Positions 1 through 5,539 of a stretch of DNA of 7,904 nucleotides are shown piece after piece. The stretch covers positions 1 to 7,904 of the forward strand of contig JBHHYR010000191.1 in the NCBI GenBank assembly GCA_046757585.1, written 5' to 3'. The stretch is from JBHHYR01 sp046757585. Lineage in GTDB: Bacteria; Desulfobacterota; Binatia; HRBIN30. Within the stretch, counting starts at the first letter, position 1, and each line of letters begins with the position of its first letter. The translations under genes were made by a program, and so were the position numbers. The notes under the pieces are model-generated. The model searched no databases. It was not told the origin of the DNA and saw only the letters and a program-made list of their open reading frames with translations.

Positions 1-1
1 C

Positions 2-988
2 CGACCTGAGCTACGGCTCCACGCGGAGAATCGACTCCTCTTGTGGAACCTCCATCACTACAGTCTCGTTAGCACCGTCCTGCCGATCCGTGGTGTACGT
101 AACCTCCAGTACAAGTATCCGTCTGCATACAATGCCGTTATGGCCACTGTGCTCAGGAGCGAGCGGACACGTGTTCGGGACTACGTGCGGTTATTGATGG
201 ATCGGGATAGCCTGGTGTTCCAGGATCGATTCTCTGCGGAAACCACGTCGCGGTTCCTACGTATACCGCTGGCGAATGTAGAATACGTTCCGGTGGCTCT
301 CGACATGCCCGAACTCCGGCCGCGGCGCGCTCGTAGGCCTGGGCCCGTCCACGCCTGCTGGGTGGGCCGCCTGTACGACTTCAAGATCCATATCCTGCTC
401 CACACGCTGCGGCGCTTCTCTGAACTCGCGGCACGGCGCCGCGAGTGCATCGTGTTTCACGTTGTAGGTAATGGCCCCTACGGCAGGACGCTGGACCGGC
501 AGCTGTTGGAGCACGAGCACTTCAAAGTGGTGCATGTGGGCGAGCTGGGCCTGGAGGCGCTCGAGGACTATCTGCGAAGGGAGGTGGACATCGTCCTCGC
601 AATGGGGATGTCGGCGTTGGAGGCAGCTCGTCTGACAATCCCGACGGTCCTACTAGATATGTCCCGGGTGTCCGTACGGGGCCGGTATCGTTACCGGTGG
701 CTCTTCGAGCGCTCCGATCACGACGTTGGACATGCTATCGGTGATTCGGACCTTGAGGGGCCGGACGACTCCCTTGAACGAATAGTGACCGAGCTGGGCC
801 GGAGCTTTCAGGAGCTCGGTGACAGATGCTTCCGTTACTGCGCGAAGCATCATGACCTCGCTGTCGCCGCGGAGAAGTTCTTAGAAGCTGCGGCGTGCGC
901 TCGGCTGCGTTTTCGAGACATCCCTCCGGGCATGTTGCGCAAGTCTGCAGTCCGGACGGTCTACGAGCGGCTCAAGTACCGGAGATAA
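2..988 (+). CDS. GT-B (GT4-like) glycosyltransferase, 5'-truncated by window edge
   Basis: Probably transfers a sugar from a nucleotide donor during assembly of the polysaccharide repeat unit at the cytoplasmic face of the membrane. The frame is open to the left edge of the window and already reads a plausible family segment there (LLLWNLHHYSL). The TTG at 41 is therefore probably not the true start, and an N-terminal acceptor-binding part is missing. The C-terminal nucleotide-sugar half is visible: a WVGRLYDFK strand-loop near base 360, VVGNGPYGRTL near 465, and a VDIVLAMGMSALEAARLTIP segment near 590. That last segment sits where GT4 enzymes carry their E-x7-E-like donor site, although the classical first glutamate is not obvious. 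The stop is TAA at 986-988. The downstream gene is a sugar aminotransferase. Fold assignment is fairly secure; donor and acceptor cannot be read from sequence. Confidence 0.75.
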   Translation, partial: RPELRLHAENRLLLWNLHHYSLVSTVLPIRGVRNLQYKYPSAYNAVMATVLRSERTRVRDYVRLLMDRDSLVFQDRFSAETTSRFLRIPLANVEYVPVALDMPELRPRRARRPGPVHACWVGRLYDFKIHILLHTLRRFSELAARRRECIVFHVVGNGPYGRTLDRQLLEHEHFKVVHVGELGLEALEDYLRREVDIVLAMGMSALEAARLTIPTVLLDMSRVSVRGRYRYRWLFERSDHDVGHAIGDSDLEGPDDSLERIVTELGRSFQELGDRCFRYCAKHHDLAVAAEKFLEAAACARLRFRDIPPGMLRKSAVRTVYERLKYRR

Positions 989-991
989 GAG

Positions 992-1093
992 ATGGTCAGG
1001 TCTCCCTCCCAAGTAGTATCCCTATCGGCTGGGTGTCGCTTCTGCCCCGGGACGCAGGCGTTGGAGATGCTAGTAGTGCTGCCCTCCACATGA
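992..1093 (+). CDS. possible 33-codon leader or coupling ORF before the aminotransferase
   Basis: An ATG at 992 opens a 33-codon frame that exactly fills the gap between the glycosyltransferase stop (986-988) and the aminotransferase start. A GGAG at 981-984 lies 7 nt before this ATG, which is good ribosome-binding spacing. Its TGA (1091-1093) overlaps the aminotransferase ATG (1090) as ATGA, the usual geometry for translational coupling. The peptide begins MVRSPSQVVSL and contains a CRFC pair of cysteines; I recognise no family. The aminotransferase has no good ribosome-binding site of its own, which makes a coupling role attractive. A chance open frame of this length is also quite possible. 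Confidence 0.27.
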   Translation: MVRSPSQVVSLSAGCRFCPGTQALEMLVVLPST

Positions 1094-2208
1094 TGCGTCT
1101 GTCACGCTCGATCGTGGGTGAACAGGAGGCCGAGGCAGTCAGGAGAGTGCTGGTTGAGGACGGCTTCCTCGGAATGGGACGCGAAGTCCAGGCCTTCGAG
1201 CGGGAGCTAGCGTCCTTTCTCGGCGTGTCGACAACGGAGGTGGCATGCGTCAGCTCCGGCACCGCGGCGCTGCACCTCGCCGTAGCCGCGGTCTGCGAGC
1301 CGGGCGATGAGGTGCTGGTCCAATCACTCAGCTTCCTGGCCTCCTTCCAGGCGATCAGCGGTGCCGGCGCCGTGCCGGTGGCGTGTGAGGTACTTCCTGA
1401 GACGTTTACCATTGACCTGGCGGACGCAGAAGTGCGCATAACGCAGCGCACGCGAGCTGTCATGCCCGTGCACTACGCTAGCAACCCGGGCAGCCTGGAT
1501 GCGGTGTACGCGTTTGCCGAACAACAGGGTCTGAGGGTGATCGAGGACGCGGCGCAGGCGTTTGGCTGTACGCACGCCGGCCGTCTCGTAGGGAGCTTCG
1601 GTGATGTACGCTGCTTCAGCTTCGACGGCATCAAGAACATAACGAGCGGCGAGGGCGGGTTGGTTGTGAGCGGCGACCAGACCGTAATGGACTGTGTGCG
1701 GAATGGTCGTCTGCTGGGCGTAGAGCGGGACACCGAGCAAAGATATCAAGGCGGTCGGAGCTGGGTATTCGACGTGCACCGGCAGGGTTACCGCTACCAC
1801 ATGAGCAACTTGTTCGCTGCCGTTGGGCGGGTCCAACTTCGTCGCTTCCGTCAGGAGTTCGCTCCGGCCCGCACTCACCTGGCCAGCCACTATCGTTCCC
1901 GGCTGAAGGGAGAGGAAGGGCTTCGTTTACTGGAGGCGGACCTGAACGCCGTCGTCCCACACATCCAGCCAGTCCGTGTACTCAACGGTAAGCGCGATGC
2001 TGTGCAAGACGCGCTCAAGATGCGCGGCATCGAGAGCGGAATCCACTACAAGCCGAACCACCTCCTGACGTTCTATCGTAGCGATCAACTCCATCTTCCG
2101 GTCACCGAGCGGTTGTACGGTGAGGTGCTGAGCATGCCGTTGCACCCGGGGCTTAACGAGACGGACGTGGATCGGGTCTGCGACACCGTTCTTGACGCAA
2201 TTGGCTAG
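1090..2208 (+). CDS. DegT/DnrJ/EryC1/StrS-family PLP-dependent nucleotide-sugar aminotransferase
   Basis: Predicted to transfer an amino group, normally from glutamate, to a keto-deoxy nucleotide sugar using pyridoxal phosphate. From ATG 1090 the protein has 372 residues, usual for the family, and starts with the typical MRLSRSIVGEQE opening. Visible motifs are the phosphate-binding SSGTAALHLA (about 55-64), IEDAAQAFG with the pyridine-contacting Asp153 and Gln156, and FSFDGIKNITSGEGG (176-190). The last contains Ser177 and the Schiff-base Lys182. HYKPNHLL and MPLHPGLNE near the C-terminus are also typical. The frame is open back to 895, but the extra residues overlap the upstream gene and do not resemble the family. 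No clear Shine-Dalgarno precedes 1090, so coupling to upstream translation is likely. It lies just before rfbF and rfbG, so a CDP-4-keto-6-deoxyhexose is the probable substrate. Lys182 argues against the RfbH/DdhC dehydrase, which has His there. Amination at C4 or C3 cannot be decided. Confidence 0.92.
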   Translation: MMRLSRSIVGEQEAEAVRRVLVEDGFLGMGREVQAFERELASFLGVSTTEVACVSSGTAALHLAVAAVCEPGDEVLVQSLSFLASFQAISGAGAVPVACEVLPETFTIDLADAEVRITQRTRAVMPVHYASNPGSLDAVYAFAEQQGLRVIEDAAQAFGCTHAGRLVGSFGDVRCFSFDGIKNITSGEGGLVVSGDQTVMDCVRNGRLLGVERDTEQRYQGGRSWVFDVHRQGYRYHMSNLFAAVGRVQLRRFRQEFAPARTHLASHYRSRLKGEEGLRLLEADLNAVVPHIQPVRVLNGKRDAVQDALKMRGIESGIHYKPNHLLTFYRSDQLHLPVTERLYGEVLSMPLHPGLNETDVDRVCDTVLDAIG

Positions 2209-2211
2209 TCT

Positions 2212-2216
2212 GGAGG
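2212..2216 (+). promoter_or_regulatory. ribosome binding site of rfbF
   Basis: GGAGG lies 11 nt before the ATG at 2228, slightly long spacing but the only purine-rich match here. It supports the ATG at 2228 as the start of the cytidylyltransferase. It sits just after the aminotransferase stop (2206-2208), so the two genes are closely linked but the second has its own initiation signal. Confidence 0.5.
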
Positions 2217-2227
2217 TCGCCTGATCG

Positions 2228-3007
2228 ATGAAGACGGTGATTCTCGCCGGGGGCCGCGGCTCCCGGCTGAGCGAGGAGACGGATCTCAGGCCGAAGCCGA
2301 TGGTGGAGATAGGTGGCGCACCGATCTTGGTGCACATCATGAAGATCTATGGAGCACACGGCTTCCGGGATTTCGTGATGGCAGTGGGATACCTTGGGGA
2401 AGTGATTAAGGAGTACTTCCTCCAGTACCATCTGAGGACCCACGACCTTACGGTAAACCTGGCAACGGGCGGCGTGGAGTGGGGCGATGGCGCCGCGGAC
2501 AACTGGATGGTCCAGATGATTGACACGGGCAAGGAGACCATGACGGGCGGCCGGCTTCACCGCCTGGAGACGTTGCTACGGCGTGAAGGTGCCTTCATGC
2601 TAACCTACGGCGATGGAGTGGCTGACATCGACATCGGCGCACTGCTTTCGTTCCACCGTTCCCACGGAAAACTGGCGACGGTCACGGCCGTGCGTCCCCC
2701 GGCCCGCTTCGGCACCATGACGTTCGACGGTGACCGAGTCGTGGAGTTCTCCGAGAAGCCACAGACGGGGAGCGGCTGGATCAACGGCGGCTTCTTTGTC
2801 TTCGAGCCGGGCGTGTTCGATTATCTTCACGGAGATGCGACGGTGCTCGAGCAGGATCCGCTCGAAAACCTAGCGCGTGACGACGAGCTGATGGCCTATC
2901 GGCACGAGGGTTTCTGGCACATGATGGACACCGTGCGTGACCGTGATGTGCTGGACGCTCTCTTGCGGGCCGGGAACGCCCCCTGGTGTGTCGAGCGGAA
3001 CGACTGA
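2228..3007 (+). CDS. rfbF: glucose-1-phosphate cytidylyltransferase
   Basis: Makes CDP-glucose and pyrophosphate from CTP and glucose-1-phosphate, the entry step to CDP-linked 6-deoxy sugars in the cytoplasm. The protein has 259 residues, matching the family length of about 257. It opens with the nucleotidyltransferase signature LAGGRGSRLSEETDLRPKPM (6-25), whose Arg13 and Lys23 positions contact the nucleotide and sugar phosphate. This is followed by VEIGGAPILVHIMKIYGAHG (26-45). YGDGVADID (127-135) carries the metal/sugar-binding aspartates, and EKP (176-178), GWINGGFFVFEP (183-194) and GFWHMMDTVRD (228-238) complete the family pattern. The spaced EETDLRPKP is characteristic of the cytidylyl rather than the thymidylyl branch. 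The TGA stop overlaps the next ATG by one base (TGATG), pairing it with the dehydratase. Highly confident. The alternative symbol ddhA is used in Yersinia. Confidence 0.96.
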   Translation: MKTVILAGGRGSRLSEETDLRPKPMVEIGGAPILVHIMKIYGAHGFRDFVMAVGYLGEVIKEYFLQYHLRTHDLTVNLATGGVEWGDGAADNWMVQMIDTGKETMTGGRLHRLETLLRREGAFMLTYGDGVADIDIGALLSFHRSHGKLATVTAVRPPARFGTMTFDGDRVVEFSEKPQTGSGWINGGFFVFEPGVFDYLHGDATVLEQDPLENLARDDELMAYRHEGFWHMMDTVRDRDVLDALLRAGNAPWCVERND

Positions 3008-4101
3008 TGTTCGATGGGGTCTACGACGGACGGCGTGTCCTCGTGACGGGCCACACGGGCTTCAAAGGGTCGTGGCTGGCGGCGTGGCTGCTGGAGTTGG
3101 GCGCTGACGTCGCTGGGTTCGCCGTGGATGTGCCCACGAACCCCTCCCACTTCGAGACGATCGGTCTTGCGAACAGCGTGCTCCACTACGCGGGTGACGT
3201 GAGGGACCTTGAGTGCCTGCGGTCCGTGTTCCGTGACTTCCGGCCAGAAATCGTCATGCACTTGGCCGCGCAAGCTCTGGTCCGCCGCTCCTACGCGGAC
3301 CCCGCGGGGACGTTCGCGATAAACACCCTAGGCACCGTTCATGTCCTCGAGGCGCTGCGCACCGACCCAAGCGTGCAGGCAGCCGTTTTTGTCACGAGCG
3401 ACAAGGCCTACCGGAACGTGGAATGGCCGTGGGGATACCGAGAGACCGACACCCTCGGCGGCGAAGATCCATACGGCGGCTCGAAGGGCTGCGCCGAACT
3501 GGCCTTCTACTCGTACTACCACTCCTTTTTCGAGCACGGCGATGGCCCGCAGATTGCGACGGCGCGTGCGGGTAACGTCATTGGCGGAGGGGATTGGGCC
3601 GAGGGCAGGATCGTACCGGATTGTGTGCGCGCCTGGTCACGGAGCGAAGCCGTGACCCTGCGGAACCCCCACGCGACCCGCCCTTGGCAACACGTACTGG
3701 AACCGCTCAGCGGCTACCTGTGGCTGGGAGCGAAGCTCTGGAGCCGCGACGCCGCGGCGGTTGGGAGTTCCTACAACTTTGGTCCCCCCCCCACCGTGGA
3801 AGTGCCTGTGGAGAGACTAGTACGCCAGATGGCCGAGCAGTGGCCGGGTGCAGAATGGCACGTTGATTCATCGGCTGCGAAGCAACCGGAGGCGACGCTG
3901 CTCAAGCTTTCGTGTGATAGGGCGTTAGTAGAGCTACGCTGGTCTGTTTCGCTCTCCTTCGATGAGACAGTGCGCTTCACCGCTGAGTGGTATCGAGCTT
4001 ACTACCGGGAGGGGGCAGTAGAGGCCGAACAGCGAACCGCTGCACAGATCGCAGAGTATGCCGCTCTCGCTTCGCAGCGTGGGGCACCATGGGCCTCGTG
4101 A
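3007..4101 (+). CDS. rfbG: CDP-glucose 4,6-dehydratase
   Basis: Converts CDP-glucose to CDP-4-keto-6-deoxyglucose using a tightly bound NAD+, in the cytoplasm. The ATG at 3007 gives 364 residues, close to the family's roughly 360. An upstream GTG at 2986 would only add residues inside rfbF. It is an extended short-chain dehydrogenase: the Rossmann loop TGHTGFKGSWLA is at 14-25, HLAAQALVRRSY at 85-96 and the active-site TSDKAY at 130-135. TSDK replaces the T-D-E of dTDP-glucose dehydratases, which is diagnostic of the CDP enzyme. The catalytic YGGSK is at 156-160, ARAGNVIGGGDW at 186-197 and the substrate-binding RPWQHVLEPLSGYL at 225-238. A run of nine cytosines (3784-3792) encodes Pro-Pro-Pro at 260-262. 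The gene starts on the last base of rfbF and overlaps the next gene by 13 nt, so the three are almost certainly co-translated. Confidence 0.96.
   Translation: MFDGVYDGRRVLVTGHTGFKGSWLAAWLLELGADVAGFAVDVPTNPSHFETIGLANSVLHYAGDVRDLECLRSVFRDFRPEIVMHLAAQALVRRSYADPAGTFAINTLGTVHVLEALRTDPSVQAAVFVTSDKAYRNVEWPWGYRETDTLGGEDPYGGSKGCAELAFYSYYHSFFEHGDGPQIATARAGNVIGGGDWAEGRIVPDCVRAWSRSEAVTLRNPHATRPWQHVLEPLSGYLWLGAKLWSRDAAAVGSSYNFGPPPTVEVPVERLVRQMAEQWPGAEWHVDSSAAKQPEATLLKLSCDRALVELRWSVSLSFDETVRFTAEWYRAYYREGAVEAEQRTAAQIAEYAALASQRGAPWAS
3784..3792 (+). repeat. homopolymeric C9 tract inside rfbG
   Basis: Nine consecutive cytosines encode the Pro-Pro-Pro after YNFG in the dehydratase. Loss of one C would bring a TAG at 3818-3820 into frame. 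Gain of one C would bring in the stop at 3864-3866. Either would remove roughly the last 80-90 residues and could polarly affect the overlapping downstream genes. Slippage is only a possibility; the run may simply reflect GC-rich proline codons. Confidence 0.6.
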
Positions 4102-4529
4102 TTGAAGGTGTCGCGCTCAAACCACTCGCGGTCATCCAAGACGAACGCGGTGCCGTGCTACACATGCTCCGGGCCGACTCGCCCGTCTTCGACCGGTTTG
4201 GGGAGGTGTATTTTTCCGAAGTCCAGCCAGGCGTAGTCAAGGGCTGGAAGCGCCATAGCAGGATGACCCAGCGCGTCGCCGTCCCGGTCGGCCGCATCCG
4301 GTTTGTCATCCACGATAACCGCCGGGCCTCACCGACCCGCGGCGGGTTCGGCGAGTACGAACTGGGGCGTCCCGACGCTTACGAGCTGCTGATCGTGCCC
4401 CCTGGCGTATGGTACGCGTTCCAGGCGATGGGCGACAAACCGGCTCTTGTGGCTAACTGCCCAGACCTTCCGCACGATCCCTCGGAAATGCAGACAATAG
4501 AGTTGTCGGGCCTGGACTATGACTGGTGA
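4089..4529 (+). CDS. RmlC-like cupin, dTDP-4-dehydrorhamnose 3,5-epimerase family
   Basis: Probably epimerises, or otherwise acts on, the 4-keto-6-deoxy sugar made by RfbG, in the cytoplasm. The 146-residue protein is shorter than classical RmlC (about 180). It fits the compact sister group often seen next to cytidylyl-sugar genes. Visible features are IQDERGAVLHML (16-27), FGEVYFSEVQPGVVKGW (37-53), RHSRMTQRVAVPVGRIRFVI (55-74) on the cupin strands, VPPGVWYAFQ (103-112) and a terminal GLDYDW (141-146). Where RmlC has an RGLH-type catalytic histidine this protein reads VKGWKRH, so the active site differs and only His56 is nearby. The ATG at 4089 overlaps rfbG by 13 nt. A GTG at 4098 overlapping the rfbG stop as GTGA is an alternative start removing three residues. 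Family assignment is good; activity and true substrate (CDP rather than dTDP sugar) are inferred from context. Confidence 0.84.
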   Translation: MGLVIEGVALKPLAVIQDERGAVLHMLRADSPVFDRFGEVYFSEVQPGVVKGWKRHSRMTQRVAVPVGRIRFVIHDNRRASPTRGGFGEYELGRPDAYELLIVPPGVWYAFQAMGDKPALVANCPDLPHDPSEMQTIELSGLDYDW

Positions 4530-5460
4530 TCGAAAGGAACGGCCGCTTGTCAGTGTGATCGTCAACTGCCACAACGGCGAGCGGTATCTTCGCGAGGCGC
4601 TCGATTCGATTTACGGGCAGACGTACCCCTGCTGGGAGATCATTTTTTGGGACAATGCGTCCATCGATGATAGCGCTAATATCGCGCGGCAATACGACAA
4701 GCGGCTGCGTTATTTCAGCGTGGACAACCTGACCACCCTAGGAGCCGCGCGCGCGGAGGCCGTAAAACGCTCGGCAGGCGAGCTCTTGGCATTCCTCGAT
4801 ACAGATGACGTTTTCCTGCCCGACGCGCTCGAGCGTCAGGTCGAATCCATCCTCTCCTCGGGTTGCGCGGTGAGCTACGGTGGATTCTCAATGATCGACG
4901 AAAAGGGCGAGGAAGTAGGCCGGTGGGTTCCGCCCAAACGGGAGGGGGATGTGTTGGAGGCGTTTCTTTGCCAGTGGGAGATTGCGGTGCCCGCAGTGGT
5001 GGTGAGGCGCTCCGCGCTCGAGCGGCACGGGCTCAACTTCGATCCCCGCATGACCGCGTCGGAGGAGTACTGCCTGTTCATGCAGCTCGCTGCGGAAGAG
5101 CCGTTCCGGAGCATTGACGTGCCTCTGGCAAAGTACAGGGTGCACTCCGATGCGCTGACGAATCGTACTACCTCCGTCTGGGCGGACGAACGCGAGTACA
5201 CCCTCGACAGGCTACTCGCTCGCAGACGCGACCTGCGGGAGCTTTACCCTGTGGCGATTAAAGAGGCATATAGTCGCGCCGGGTACTACCGCGCGCGATA
5301 CCACGCGGCCATGGGCGACAGGAAGCGGGCCCGAAGAGCCCTTCGCCCCGCCGTCAGGGTGCACTGGCGCTACGCGGCGCTGTATCTCTTGCTGTACGGA
5401 CCGCTCCGGTTGTGGAACTTCGTTCACTCAGTTACTGGTCGCCGGACGAGCCTTTCTTGA
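4519..5460 (+). CDS. family 2 (GT-A) glycosyltransferase
   Basis: Predicted inverting glycosyltransferase adding one sugar to the lipid-linked repeat unit at the inner face of the membrane. The 313-residue protein begins with the GT2 signature PLVSVIVNCHNGERYLREAL (9-28) and QTYPCWEIIFWDNASIDDS (34-52). LGAARAEAVKRSAGELLAFL (74-93) is followed by the metal-binding DTDD at 94-97. SEEYCLFMQLA (181-191) lies where the family carries its catalytic-base acidic pair. After about residue 200 the sequence is basic and variable. It includes a hydrophobic stretch WRYAALYLLLYGPLRLWNFV (283-302) that may rest against the membrane. The ATG overlaps the cupin gene by 11 nt, so translation is probably coupled. 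Fold and class are secure; donor and acceptor are not, though a CDP-linked sugar made by the neighbours is an obvious candidate donor. Confidence 0.92.
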   Translation: MTGDRKERPLVSVIVNCHNGERYLREALDSIYGQTYPCWEIIFWDNASIDDSANIARQYDKRLRYFSVDNLTTLGAARAEAVKRSAGELLAFLDTDDVFLPDALERQVESILSSGCAVSYGGFSMIDEKGEEVGRWVPPKREGDVLEAFLCQWEIAVPAVVVRRSALERHGLNFDPRMTASEEYCLFMQLAAEEPFRSIDVPLAKYRVHSDALTNRTTSVWADEREYTLDRLLARRRDLRELYPVAIKEAYSRAGYYRARYHAAMGDRKRARRALRPAVRVHWRYAALYLLLYGPLRLWNFVHSVTGRRTSLS

Positions 5461-5530
5461 CCGGCAGGCGTCTGACTCAGGAAGCAATCGAGCCCACCAG
5501 AGCCGCCGAAACCCCTCTTTTGTCTGCGTC

Positions 5531-5539
5531 AGGAGGTGA
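5531..5539 (+). promoter_or_regulatory. near-perfect Shine-Dalgarno overlapping the polymerase start region
   Basis: AGGAGGTGA matches the anti-Shine-Dalgarno end of 16S rRNA over nine bases. The GTG that starts the next open frame (5536) lies inside this motif, too close to use it. The first codon at normal spacing is ATT 5548, with ACG at 5542 closer in; no ATG, GTG or TTG lies 5-10 nt downstream in any frame. The site clearly marks an initiation region but leaves the exact codon open. Confidence 0.6.

Noticed and set aside
257..535. Various - strand open frames opposite the intact genes (for example 257-535, 1324-1890, 4875-5201)
   Set aside because: They are mirror frames of high-GC coding DNA, show no family motifs, and the + strand genes in the same places are well supported.
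895..1089. Longer aminotransferase starting at GTG 895
   Set aside because: The added residues overlap the upstream glycosyltransferase out of frame and do not resemble the family, whose N-terminus (MRLSRSIVGEQE) starts at 1090/1093.
5461..5535. Promoter or terminator between the GT2 and polymerase genes
   Set aside because: No stem followed by T-run and no convincing -35/-10 pair was seen; only the Shine-Dalgarno near 5531 stands out.
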